NCBI GenBank assembly: GCA_013696665.1
Contig: JACCYC010000017.1
Location: 1-9,500, forward strand
DNA from: Burkholderiaceae bacterium
GTDB taxonomy: Bacteria > Pseudomonadota > Gammaproteobacteria > Burkholderiales > Burkholderiaceae_F
Direction of reading: 5' to 3'
DNA: 9,500 nucleotides
The notes under the pieces were generated by a model, which ran no database searches, was not told the origin of the DNA, and worked only from the letters and a program-made list of their open reading frames with translations. This document shows positions 1 through 6,617 of this stretch, in pieces (position 1 is the stretch's first letter; the number at the start of each line of letters is the position of its first letter). Position numbers and translations under genes: made by a program.

Positions 1-989
1 GCGACCGTATAAAACTCCTCGTTAAAACGCTTCTTGAAATCGAGATAAATCTGCTCACCCGGATAACCCGTGATGTTCGGGTGCCAGTAGGAAATCATGT
101 GCATCCGGTTCTCGCCGGCTGGGCCGACTGCGGTCGGTGTGCCGATTACGCCGGCGTAATACGTATAGAAGTTCGCATTGAGCCCGGCTTCTCGCGCGGC
201 GCGCACGAGCAGCGCGAGATCCGGACCCCAGTTGCCGGTAATCACGGTGTCGGCATTCGCTGCCTTCATCTTCGCAATGTAAGGCGCGAAATCACGTACC
301 TGGCCCAGCGGGTGCAAATCATCGCCAACCACTTTCACGTCAGGGCGCTTGCGGGCCAGCAGCTCCTTCGCGACGCGCGACACCTGCTGACCGTGCGAAT
401 AATTCTGGTTGATAAGGAAGACGTTCTTCACCTCGGAGCGATCCTTGATGTAAGTGGTCAACGCTTCCATTTTCATATCGGTATTGGCGTCGAAACGAAA
501 ATGCCAGAAGCTGCACTTGCTATTGGTCAGGTCAGGATCAACCGCCGCATAGTTCAGAAATACGATCGCCTGATTCGGGTTGCGCTCGTTGTGCTTGTCG
601 ATCGCATCGATCAGCGCCAGCGCTGCGCCGGAACCCTGGCCCTGCACGACGTAGCGGATGCCCTGATCGATCACCTGCTTCAGCGCCGTCAACGTTTCCT
701 GCGGCGACGCCTTGTTGTCAAACGCAGCCATTTCGAACTTCACACCGGGCCCTGCCAACTGCTGCGCGTTGACGAGATCGGCGCTGAACTGAAAATGCTT
801 CAGCAGATTTGCGCCGACGCCTGCAAACGGGCCCGATTGCGGATCGATGTAGGCGATCCGTACCGTTTGCGTTGCGGAAGTGGCTGGCGCCGATTTGGAA
901 GCCGCCGACTTTGTCTGCGCCATCGCGTAGCTGGCGAAAGCGAGCGCACATGCTGTAGCTAACCCCGTGATGATGTGCCGGCGTTTCAT
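1..989 (-). CDS. Branched-chain amino acid-type ABC transporter substrate-binding protein (LivK-like), C-terminus cut by the window
   Basis: Periplasmic ligand-binding component of a HAAT-family ABC importer. 329 codons are visible; relatives are usually around 400 residues, so the C-terminal part lies beyond the left edge. The start is the ATG at 987-989, preceded six bases upstream by AGGAGA (996-1001). The N-terminus is a Sec signal peptide: MKRRH, a hydrophobic run, then AMA-Q with predicted cleavage after residue 24. The mature protein has the type-1 periplasmic-binding fold pattern (Peripla_BP_6): a first strand VRIAYIDPQSGPFAGVG (about 43-59), then FEMAAFDNKASPQETLTALKQVIDQG (about 85-110), and an inter-domain region with VFLINQNYSHGQQ (about 190-202). 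The gene lies 65 bp downstream of the acyl-CoA ligase on the same strand with no obvious terminator between, so cotranscription is likely. The family also transports aromatic and other carboxylic acids, amides and urea, so the ligand need not be an amino acid. No permease or ATPase gene is visible. Confidence 0.9.
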   Translation of the reverse strand, partial: MKRRHIITGLATACALAFASYAMAQTKSAASKSAPATSATQTVRIAYIDPQSGPFAGVGANLLKHFQFSADLVNAQQLAGPGVKFEMAAFDNKASPQETLTALKQVIDQGIRYVVQGQGSGAALALIDAIDKHNERNPNQAIVFLNYAAVDPDLTNSKCSFWHFRFDANTDMKMEALTTYIKDRSEVKNVFLINQNYSHGQQVSRVAKELLARKRPDVKVVGDDLHPLGQVRDFAPYIAKMKAANADTVITGNWGPDLALLVRAAREAGLNANFYTYYAGVIGTPTAVGPAGENRMHMISYWHPNITGYPGEQIYLDFKKRFNEEFYTV

Positions 990-1006
990 GGTTTGTCTCC
1001 TATTGT

Positions 1007-1036
1007 TTTATGAATGCACACAGAATACTCAAACAA
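1007..1036 (-). promoter_or_regulatory. Weak candidate promoter for the substrate-binding protein gene
   Basis: On the minus strand TTGTTT (1036-1031) and CATAAA (1012-1007) are 18 bases apart, in the gap between the acyl-CoA ligase stop and the ribosome binding site of the transporter gene. The matches are only partial (3/6 and 4/6), so this could be chance in an AT-rich spacer. The gene may simply be read through from the ligase. Confidence 0.2.
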
Positions 1037-1054
1037 CGAGCCGTCCTGTAACAA

Positions 1055-2707
1055 CTACGCGCCAGGCAAGCGGTGCACGCGAAACTGTTCGCGCAGCTTC
1101 GTCTTCAAAATCTTGCCGGTAGCGCCGAGCGGCAATGCTTCAACGAAGACGACGTCGTCGGGCACCTGCCAGCGCGCCACTTTGCCAGCGTAGTGCGCCA
1201 ATACATCGTCGCGCGTCACGCTCGCGCCTGGCTTCTTGACCACAACGAGCAGAGGCCGTTCGTCCCACTTCGGATGTGCCGCGGCAATACACGCCGCCAT
1301 GGCGACCGCCGGGTGCGACACGGCGATGTTTTCGATTTCAATCGAACTGATCCACTCGCCGCCGGACTTTATAACGTCCTTGCTGCGATCCGTGATCTGC
1401 ATGTAACCGTCGGCGTCGATATTTGACACGTCGCCGGTTGGAAACCATTGCTTGTTCTGCTTGTCATCCACCAGCGGGCTGCCTTCGCCGCTCTTGTAAT
1501 AGTCACGCACCACCCACGGTCCGCGGACGAGCAAGTTACCGAATGCGATGCCGTCCCACGGCAGATCGACGCCGTCGTCGTCGACAATCTTCATATCCAC
1601 ACCGTAAAGCGCCCTGCCCTGCTTGCTCTGCACCGGAGCACGTTCCGCCGGCGACCAGGCCGCGTGCTTGTGCTTGAACGTGCAGGCGGTGCCAAGCGGG
1701 CTCATTTCGGTCATGCCCCACGCATGCAACACCTGCACGCCGTATTTTTGCTGGAACAGCTGAATCATGGCCGGCGGGCACGCTGAGCCGCCGATCACGG
1801 TACGGTTCATCGTTGAAAACTTAAGGTTGTTCGCTTCCGTATAGGTCAGCAGCGATTGCCAGACGGTCGGTACGCCCGCGGAGAAAGTCACCTTCTCGCT
1901 TTCAAGCAGCTCGTGCAGCGATTTGCCGTCCAGAAAGGGGCCGGGAAAGACGAGCTTCGCTCCCACCATCGCAGCGATGTAGGGCAGTCCCCACGCGTTG
2001 ACATGAAACATCGGAACCACCGGCAGAATCACATCGCGTGCTGAAAGGTTCAACGCGTCGGGTAGCGCAGAAGCGAGCGTGTGCAAAATCGTCGATCGGT
2101 GCCCATATAGGACGCCTTTCGGATGGCCCGTGGTACCCGACGTGTAGCAGAGCGACGATGCCGCGTTTTCGTCGAACTCCGGCCACGTGAACTGGTCAGT
2201 TTGCGCGCTAATCAAGTCTTCGTAGCAGAGCACCCCGTTTGCGCCCTCCATGGTTGCAACAGGCATGCGGTCGCGATCCGCAAGTGCGACCCAATGCCTG
2301 ACCGTCTTGCACAGCGGCGCAATGGATTGAATCACCGGCAAGAACGTCAGATCAAAAAAGACCGCCCGATCCTCGGCATGATTGACAATCCACGCAATCT
2401 GCTCGGCGAGCAGACGTGGATTGATCGTATGCAGAACGCTTCCTGCGCCCGAGACCGCGTAGTACAGCTCCATGTGCCGATAGCCGTTCCATGCGACGGT
2501 CGCGACGCGGTCGCCCTGATCAATTCCTAGCTCTGCAAGCGCGTTAGCTAGCCGGCGGGACCGTCGGTGCAGCTCGTGATAGGTGGTGCGATGAATGTCG
2601 CCCTCGACCCGGCGCGACACTATTTCAGAGTCGCCATGATGCCGGTCCGCGTGCTCGATCAGCGACGAGATCAGCAGCGGCATCTGCATCATCAAGCTCT
2701 GCAACAT
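1055..2707 (-). CDS. Medium/long-chain acyl-CoA ligase (AMP-forming, AlkK/DmdB-like)
   Basis: Adenylate-forming enzyme that activates a carboxylic acid to its acyl-CoA using ATP and CoA; cytoplasmic. 550 residues, full length for the family. The ANL-family core motifs are all present: phosphate-binding loop YTSGTTGHPKG (188-198), VPMFHVNAWG (231-240), adenine-binding HAWGMTEMSP (328-337), ribose-binding Asp in WFPTGDV (421-427), hinge DRSKDVIKSGGEW (440-452), and PLGATGKILK (526-535) with the catalytic lysine K532. The ATG at 2705-2707 is chosen because a perfect AAGGAG (2716-2721) sits eight bases upstream and because relatives begin with a very similar M-L-Q-x-L-M-M-Q sequence. An upstream in-frame ATG at 2776 would add 23 residues that look unlike the family. 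It diverges from selO and is followed 65 bp later by the transporter binding protein. Overall similarity points to the group labelled fatty-acid-CoA ligase or methylthiopropionyl-CoA ligase; the substrate is not deducible. Confidence 0.93.
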   Translation of the reverse strand: MLQSLMMQMPLLISSLIEHADRHHGDSEIVSRRVEGDIHRTTYHELHRRSRRLANALAELGIDQGDRVATVAWNGYRHMELYYAVSGAGSVLHTINPRLLAEQIAWIVNHAEDRAVFFDLTFLPVIQSIAPLCKTVRHWVALADRDRMPVATMEGANGVLCYEDLISAQTDQFTWPEFDENAASSLCYTSGTTGHPKGVLYGHRSTILHTLASALPDALNLSARDVILPVVPMFHVNAWGLPYIAAMVGAKLVFPGPFLDGKSLHELLESEKVTFSAGVPTVWQSLLTYTEANNLKFSTMNRTVIGGSACPPAMIQLFQQKYGVQVLHAWGMTEMSPLGTACTFKHKHAAWSPAERAPVQSKQGRALYGVDMKIVDDDGVDLPWDGIAFGNLLVRGPWVVRDYYKSGEGSPLVDDKQNKQWFPTGDVSNIDADGYMQITDRSKDVIKSGGEWISSIEIENIAVSHPAVAMAACIAAAHPKWDERPLLVVVKKPGASVTRDDVLAHYAGKVARWQVPDDVVFVEALPLGATGKILKTKLREQFRVHRLPGA

Positions 2708-2715
2708 CGTGACGT

Positions 2716-2721
2716 CTCCTT
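2716..2721 (-). promoter_or_regulatory. Ribosome binding site deciding the acyl-CoA ligase start
   Basis: Perfect AAGGAG on the minus strand, eight bases before the ATG at 2705-2707. It supports this start over the upstream in-frame ATG at 2774-2776. Confidence 0.8.
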
Positions 2722-2741
2722 GGGCCGGCGTTTGTAAATCA

Positions 2742-2761
2742 GCGGTCCCGACCGCATATGC
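2742..2761. repeat. Inverted repeat plus adjacent palindrome in the divergent intergenic region
   Basis: GCGGTC (2742-2747) and GACCGC (2750-2755) are perfect 6-bp arms around CC. The run continues into the 8-bp palindrome GCATATGC (2754-2761). The position, between two divergent genes and about 20-50 bp from both coding regions' leaders, suits an operator for a dimeric regulator. No known consensus is recognised, and short palindromes also arise by chance. Confidence 0.35.
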
Positions 2762-2767
2762 TGGTGA

Positions 2768-2797
2768 TTCAATCAACCGTCGTCAAGCTCCTACAAT
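2768..2797 (+). promoter_or_regulatory. Candidate sigma-70 promoter for the selO operon
   Basis: TACAAT (2792-2797) matches the -10 consensus in five of six positions. The best -35 at usual spacing is the weak TTCAAT (2768-2773), 18 bases upstream. Transcription would begin near 2804, leaving only about 15 bases of leader that contain the GGAGAA ribosome binding site. On the opposite strand TTGACG (2786-2781) is a possible -35 for the acyl-CoA ligase, but no good -10 follows at normal spacing. Confidence 0.4.
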
Positions 2798-2818
2798 GCA
2801 CGCGTTTCGGAGAACCTT

Positions 2819-4354
2819 GTGGATTCCTCGTTAGTCGTTGAACAGATCACGCCGACATCGGTTCCAACCCCGGTTGATTTGGGACTGCGCTTTGATAATT
2901 CATTTGCGCAATTGCCTGGCGCGTTTTACACGCGATTGGCGCCGACCGGGCTTTCCGATCCGTACCTGGTGGGGTTTTCGGAATCCGCCGCCGCCCTGAT
3001 TGGGGTTAGTGCCGATGCAAACCGGCAGGCGCTGGTCGATGTGGTTTCGGGAAATCGTCCGCTCGCTGGTACCGACCCCCTGGCTGCCGTGTATTCGGGC
3101 CATCAGTTTGGCGTCTACGTACCACGCCTCGGCGACGGCCGCGCGTTGCTGCTCGGCGAAGCGATCGGACCATCGGGTGAACACTGGGAGTTGCAGCTCA
3201 AGGGCGCGGGCAAAACGCCTTATTCGCGGATGGGCGACGGACGTGCGGTGCTGCGATCTTCGATTCGTGAATTTCTCGGATCCGAGGCTTTGCATCATCT
3301 TGGCGTTCCCACCACGCGCGCATTGGCAGTTGTCGGTTCCGATCAGCCGGTTTTTCGAGAAACCACGGAGACGGCCGCTGTCGTCCTGCGCATGTCGCCG
3401 AGCTTTATTCGCTTTGGTTCTTTCGAATATTTTTACTGGACGAAGCAGCACGATGCATTGCGGCAGCTTGCAGACTACGTACTGGATCACTTCTATCCGG
3501 AATGTCGGGACGACCCACAGCCGTACCTGGCCTTTCTGGAGCAGGTCGCCCGGCGTACAGCACGACTTGTCGCGCACTGGCAAGGCGTCGGTTTCTGTCA
3601 TGGCGTCTTGAACACCGACAATATGTCGGTACTCGGCCTCACGATTGATTACGGGCCGTTCGCGTTCATGGATTCATTCGACGCCGGGTATATCTGCAAT
3701 CACAGCGACGTCAACGGACGCTACGCCTACAACATGCAGCCGCAGATCGCCCACTGGAATTTGTATGCGCTCGGGCAGGCGCTGGTTGGGCTTACCGACG
3801 ATATTGACGCGACGAAAGCGGCTATTGATAGCTACCTCAAAGAATATTCTCGCGCCGCGAGTGCAATGTTTTGCGCCAAGCTTGGGCTCGAGACAATGCA
3901 GGCCAACGACGATTTGCTTGTCACCGGCGTTATCGATCTGCTGCAGGCCGAACACACCGATTGGACGAACTTTTGGCGCATGCTGTCGACTTTCCGGGTC
4001 GACGGAAGCGACGGCGACGCAGTGCGCGATTCATTTATCGACCGCGCTCGATTCGATGCATGGGCTGTTCGATATCGGGAAAGGCTGCGCGCTGAGGGCT
4101 CGGTCGACACTGAGCGCGCAAAGCGGATGAATCGAGTTAACCCGAAATACATTGTGCGCAACCACCTCGCGGAAATTGCAATTCGCGCCGCAAGCGCCAG
4201 CACTTCGAGCGGTGGCGGCACGCGCGATTTCTCTGAAGTCGAGCGGTTGCTGAAAGTTCTCGAACGGCCGTACGACGAACTCCCGGAGTTTGAATCCTAT
4301 GCGCAGGACCCTCCCGACTGGGCCCGAACGCTCGAGCTCTCCTGCTCCTCCTGA
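2819..4354 (+). CDS. selO: Protein adenylyltransferase SelO (YdiU/UPF0061 family)
   Basis: SelO is a pseudokinase-fold enzyme that transfers AMP from ATP to Ser/Thr/Tyr of client proteins. In E. coli it acts in redox stress, with glutaredoxin among the reported targets. 511 residues; the E. coli protein has 478. Start is GTG at 2819 with GGAGAA (2809-2814) just upstream. Family motifs: GDGRALLLGEA (105-115), LQLKGAGKTPYSRMGDGRAVLRSS (126-148) with nucleotide-binding K128, its partner E151 in IREFLGSE, HGVLNTDNMS (261-270), and the metal-binding DYG (277-279). Two cysteines match the regulatory pair of E. coli SelO: C293 in the activation-loop motif ICNHSD and C509 in the C-terminal SCSS. The latter is where animal SelO carries selenocysteine; here it is encoded by TGC, so no recoding is needed. 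Residues 457-468 are a low-complexity Ala/Ser/Gly linker. First gene of a tight operon; msrB starts 7 bp after its stop. Confidence 0.95.
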   Translation: MDSSLVVEQITPTSVPTPVDLGLRFDNSFAQLPGAFYTRLAPTGLSDPYLVGFSESAAALIGVSADANRQALVDVVSGNRPLAGTDPLAAVYSGHQFGVYVPRLGDGRALLLGEAIGPSGEHWELQLKGAGKTPYSRMGDGRAVLRSSIREFLGSEALHHLGVPTTRALAVVGSDQPVFRETTETAAVVLRMSPSFIRFGSFEYFYWTKQHDALRQLADYVLDHFYPECRDDPQPYLAFLEQVARRTARLVAHWQGVGFCHGVLNTDNMSVLGLTIDYGPFAFMDSFDAGYICNHSDVNGRYAYNMQPQIAHWNLYALGQALVGLTDDIDATKAAIDSYLKEYSRAASAMFCAKLGLETMQANDDLLVTGVIDLLQAEHTDWTNFWRMLSTFRVDGSDGDAVRDSFIDRARFDAWAVRYRERLRAEGSVDTERAKRMNRVNPKYIVRNHLAEIAIRAASASTSSGGGTRDFSEVERLLKVLERPYDELPEFESYAQDPPDWARTLELSCSS

Positions 4355-4361
4355 GGCTACG

Positions 4362-4781
4362 ATGAACGACCTGGTGACAAAAATGAACAAGTCAAAGTCC
4401 GAATGGCAACAGCAGTTGTCCGCCGACGAGTACGCGGTGACGCGCGAGAAAGGCACTGAACGTGCATTTTCCGGCCGCTACTGGGACCATCACGACGAGG
4501 GCATTTATCGCTGCGTGTGCTGCGGGACGCCGCTGTTCGCGTCCGATACCAAATTTGATTCCGGGTGCGGCTGGCCCAGTTATTTCAAGGCGCTCGACCC
4601 TGCCAACGTGCGCGAGGAGCGCGACGCTTCACACGGCATGACGCGTACCGAAATCATTTGCAGTGTCTGCGACGCACATCCGGGCCACGTTTTCCCGGAC
4701 GGCCCGCCGCCCACGGGGTTGCGTTACTGCATCAACTCGGCATCGTTGCAGTTCGAACCGCAGAAAATCGTCAAGACGTGA
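4362..4781 (+). CDS. msrB: Peptide-methionine (R)-S-oxide reductase MsrB
   Basis: Reduces the R epimer of methionine sulfoxide in proteins, using thioredoxin as reductant; probably cytoplasmic, since no signal peptide is seen. 139 residues, normal length. The zinc site is complete: C51 and C54 in CVCCGTPLF, and C100 and C103 in CSVCDAHPGH. The catalytic cysteine is C123 in GLRYCIN. C69 in DSGCGWPSY is at the position of the recycling cysteine used by PilB-type MsrB. The start at ATG 4362 is preceded by GAGG (4353-4356), which overlaps the selO stop; a second in-frame ATG at 4383 lacks an equally good site. Upstream reading frame to 4290 lies inside selO and is not expected to be translated. 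The stop overlaps the next start by four bases (GTGA), indicating translational coupling. Confidence 0.95.
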   Translation: MNDLVTKMNKSKSEWQQQLSADEYAVTREKGTERAFSGRYWDHHDEGIYRCVCCGTPLFASDTKFDSGCGWPSYFKALDPANVREERDASHGMTRTEIICSVCDAHPGHVFPDGPPPTGLRYCINSASLQFEPQKIVKT

Positions 4782-5404
4782 AGCTTCTCTTCGATCTGTT
4801 TCCGGTTGCCGCATTTTTTATCGCTTACCGAATTGGAAAAGGATTCCCGGAGCAATCGGCGGTGTTTGTCGCCGCGCTGATTGGACCCGTTGCCGCAACG
4901 ACTGCCTTTCCGGATCTGGTCGCTGTAATCGTCGCGACCACGGTGGCAATCGCCGCGACGCTGATTCAGGTCGGATGGCTGCTGGCGCGCGGCCAACGCG
5001 TCAAACCCATGCTGTGGCTGTCTGCGATCTTGATCATCGCATTCGGAGGAATGACGATATGGCTACAGAATGAGTTGTTTATCAAATGGAAGCCGAGCCT
5101 GCTGTACTGGAGCTTTGCGTTGATCCTCGTCGGTGGCCGGTTGCTGTTTCGACGCAACTTGCTCGCAGCCCTGCTCGGCTCCGAACTGACGCTGGCGCCG
5201 TCGGTATGGGATCGTTTGCTGTGGCTCTGGGCAGGATTCTTTGCGTGCCTTGGTGCCGCCAATCTCTATGTGGCCTACCAATTTACGACGGAACAGTGGG
5301 TGGACTTCAAGACGTTTGGGCTGATGGGTATTACGTTTGCGTTCGTGATCGGGCTCGGCGTTTACCTCAGCCGTCATATCAAGGAGCCCGCCGCCGATGT
5401 CTGA
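4778..5404 (+). CDS. yciB: Inner-membrane septation protein YciB (IspZ / septation protein A)
   Basis: Multi-pass inner-membrane protein linked in enterobacteria to envelope and cell-division functions. 208 residues when started at GTG 4778, which overlaps the msrB stop as GTGA and gives the family N-terminus MKLLFDLFPVAAFF. No clear ribosome site precedes it, so translation probably depends on msrB. Diagnostic family features are FGGMTIWLQNELFIKWKPSLLYW (89-111), GSELTLAPSVWDRLLWLWAGFF (134-155), ANLYVAYQF (161-169) and WVDFKTFGLMG (174-184). Hydrophobic segments lie at about 2-18, 27-43, 47-70, 77-97, 107-123, 146-166 and 177-196. Compared with E. coli YciB (179 residues, from memory) there are about 29 extra residues, roughly 20-48, which add one hydrophobic segment. 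The last eight bases overlap the BolA gene. Confidence 0.92.
   Translation: MKLLFDLFPVAAFFIAYRIGKGFPEQSAVFVAALIGPVAATTAFPDLVAVIVATTVAIAATLIQVGWLLARGQRVKPMLWLSAILIIAFGGMTIWLQNELFIKWKPSLLYWSFALILVGGRLLFRRNLLAALLGSELTLAPSVWDRLLWLWAGFFACLGAANLYVAYQFTTEQWVDFKTFGLMGITFAFVIGLGVYLSRHIKEPAADV
5381..5386 (+). promoter_or_regulatory. Ribosome binding site of the bolA-family gene inside yciB
   Basis: A full AAGGAG lies within the last codons of yciB, ten bases before the ATG at 5397. It supports independent initiation of the BolA-family gene despite the 8-bp overlap. Confidence 0.7.
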
Positions 5405-5717
5405 CGACACGATTGCGAAGATTCGCGACAGAATGTCTGCGCTCGAGCCGCTGGCACTAGAGGTCATCGACGACAGCGGGCAGCATCGTGGGCACCCCGG
5501 GGCGGCGAGTGGCGGCGGTCACTACCAATTGCGCGTTGTGAGCGCGCAGTTCAAGGGCCTATCGCGGGTGGCTCGGCATCGCCTCGTGTATGATCTTTTG
5601 ACCGATTTAATGCAGCGCGAAATTCATGCGCTCGCAATGAACCTGCAGGCTCCCGGCGAGGTCGAACCGGCGGCTCTTTCAGGTTCTACCCTCTTCGAAC
5701 ATTCTTCTGGGCTCTAG
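5397..5717 (+). CDS. BolA family protein
   Basis: Small cytoplasmic protein of the BolA/IbaG family, which pairs with monothiol glutaredoxins around a shared [2Fe-2S] cluster; BolA itself has also been described as a stress-responsive regulator. 106 residues, the usual size. Visible family features are the N-terminal helix IAKIRDRMSALEPLALEVIDDS (6-27), the GHPGA segment (32-36) before GGHYQLRVVSAQFKG (40-54), the RHRLVYDLL signature (60-68), and the conserved C-terminal histidine H77 in IHALAMNL, expected to be a cluster ligand. The start overlaps yciB by eight bases (ATGTCTGA) and has AAGGAG at 5381-5386. The parvulin gene begins 6 bp after its stop. The motifs do not let me decide between the BolA and IbaG subgroups, so no symbol is given. 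Confidence 0.92.
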   Translation: MSDDTIAKIRDRMSALEPLALEVIDDSGQHRGHPGAASGGGHYQLRVVSAQFKGLSRVARHRLVYDLLTDLMQREIHALAMNLQAPGEVEPAALSGSTLFEHSSGL

Positions 5718-5723
5718 CTACCT

Positions 5724-6509
5724 ATGGAACGAAACCGACTGATGCAACGTAGCGCCGCCTTTGCCGCGCTTGCGCTGGCCAGCAGCATTGCAATCGCGCA
5801 GAACGTCGCGGTGATCAACAACAAGCCGATTCCCAAAGCGCGCGAGGATGCTTGGGTAAAAGAGCTGACCAAACAGGGGCAGGCGGATTCGCCCGAGCTG
5901 CGCAAGCAGGTCAAGGATCGGCTGATCCAGAACGAGATCCTTTTGCAGGAAGCGCAGCGGCGTGGCGTCGCGGAGCGTGCCGACGTGAAGTTCATGCTCG
6001 ACGTACAGCGCCAAAACACGCTGATTCAGGCGCTGCTGCGCGACGAGGTCGAGAAGGCTCCGGTGACTGATGCGCAGATCAAGGCGGCGTACGAACAGCA
6101 GAAAACGAAGGTGGGCGGCAAGGAATATCGTGCGCGCCATATCCTGGTAGAGAAAGAGGATGAAGCCAAGACAATCACCGAGCAGTTGAAAAAGGGCGCA
6201 AAGTTTGAGGAGCTTGCGAAGGGCTCAAAAGACACTGGCTCTGCGAAAAACGGCGGCGACTTAGACTGGGCTGCGCCAGACTCGTATGTCAAACCATTTT
6301 CCGATGCGCTGACCAAGTTGACCAAAGGTCAGGTTACGGATGCGCCGGTGCAAACCCAGTTTGGATGGCACGTGATCCGTCTCGACGACGTCAGGGATAC
6401 GCAGTTCCCACCGCTCGAGCAGGTGACACCGCAAATCCGCGAGGGCCTTCAGCAGCAACGCGCGCAGGCGTTTGTTGAAGGACTACGTAAAAACGCCAAG
6501 ATCCAGTAG
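5724..6509 (+). CDS. Periplasmic parvulin-type peptidyl-prolyl cis-trans isomerase (PpiC/SurA-like)
   Basis: Folding catalyst that isomerises X-Pro bonds, likely on envelope proteins. 261 residues. An N-terminal signal peptide (AAFAALALASSIAIAQ, about 11-26, with AIA-Q as predicted cleavage) sends it through Sec; there is no lipobox. Residues 27-110 form a charged helical region similar to the SurA N-terminal chaperone domain (VAVINNKPI, then KQVKDRLIQNEILLQEAQRRG). The parvulin domain runs about 134-224: YRARHILVEKE with H139, FEELAKGSKD, NGGDLDW (177-183), VKPFSDALTKLTKGQVTDAPVQTQFGWHVIRLDDVR with H216. The residues typical of active parvulins are therefore present. Starts at ATG 5724 and ATG 5742 both leave the signal peptide intact and neither has a strong ribosome site; I keep the first because it lies 6 bp after the bolA-family stop. 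Last gene of the tight operon. Confidence 0.92.
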   Translation: MERNRLMQRSAAFAALALASSIAIAQNVAVINNKPIPKAREDAWVKELTKQGQADSPELRKQVKDRLIQNEILLQEAQRRGVAERADVKFMLDVQRQNTLIQALLRDEVEKAPVTDAQIKAAYEQQKTKVGGKEYRARHILVEKEDEAKTITEQLKKGAKFEELAKGSKDTGSAKNGGDLDWAAPDSYVKPFSDALTKLTKGQVTDAPVQTQFGWHVIRLDDVRDTQFPPLEQVTPQIREGLQQQRAQAFVEGLRKNAKIQ

Positions 6510-6526
6510 GCACCTAACTTGCTTTC

Positions 6527-6532
6527 TATGAT
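6527..6532 (+). promoter_or_regulatory. Possible -10 element for the EF-hand gene
   Basis: TATGAT matches the -10 consensus in five of six positions. No convincing -35 lies 16-18 bases upstream; that stretch is the end of the parvulin gene. If used, it would give a leader of about 80 nt containing both hairpins below. Confidence 0.25.
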
Positions 6533-6540
6533 GCGTCGGT

Positions 6541-6555
6541 CGCCGTTGTACGGCG
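6541..6555 (+). other. Small hairpin (first of two) before the EF-hand gene
   Basis: CGCCGT (6541-6546) and ACGGCG (6550-6555) are perfect 6-bp arms around a 3-base loop, extendable by wobble pairs. No T-run follows, so it is not a standard terminator. Role unknown. Confidence 0.45.
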
Positions 6556-6564
6556 GCTGTAAAT

Positions 6565-6589
6565 CAGCTGGCTGCGTTCACGCCAGCTG
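6565..6589 (+). terminator. Hairpin after the selO-parvulin operon, possible weak terminator or leader structure
   Basis: CAGCTGGC (6565-6572) and GCCAGCTG (6582-6589) form a perfect 8-bp stem with a 9-base loop. Only three T's follow (6590-6592 is TTG preceded by one T in the stem region), so intrinsic termination would be weak. It lies 76 nt beyond the parvulin stop and 29 nt before the next start, so it could equally be a leader structure of the EF-hand gene. Confidence 0.4.
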
Positions 6590-6617
6590 TTTGACGACTA
6601 AAACGAGGGAAACAACT

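Noticed and set aside
81..962. 293-codon open frame on the plus strand
   Set aside because: It is antisense to the substrate-binding protein gene. Its translation is Arg/His/Val-rich with no recognisable domain, as expected from the high-GC codon pattern opposite a real gene.
2708..2776. N-terminal extension of the acyl-CoA ligase to the ATG at 2776
   Set aside because: The perfect AAGGAG at 2716-2721 lies inside this extension and points to the ATG at 2707, which also matches the N-terminus of relatives.
2900..3601. 233-codon minus-strand open frame inside selO
   Set aside because: Shadow of selO; the plus-strand frame carries all the family motifs and the opposite one carries none.
4290..4361. 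Upstream in-frame extension of msrB
   Set aside because: It lies within the selO coding end, lacks a ribosome site and would add residues not found in MsrB; GAGG at 4353-4356 supports ATG 4362.
4565..4777. Upstream extension of the yciB frame
   Set aside because: It overlaps msrB in another frame and encodes Arg-rich sequence unlike YciB; the GTG at 4778 gives the family N-terminus.
6519..6617. 33-residue N-terminal extension of the EF-hand protein
   Set aside because: It would bury a good signal peptide and translate through both hairpins; the site GAGGGA before ATG 6618 is better.
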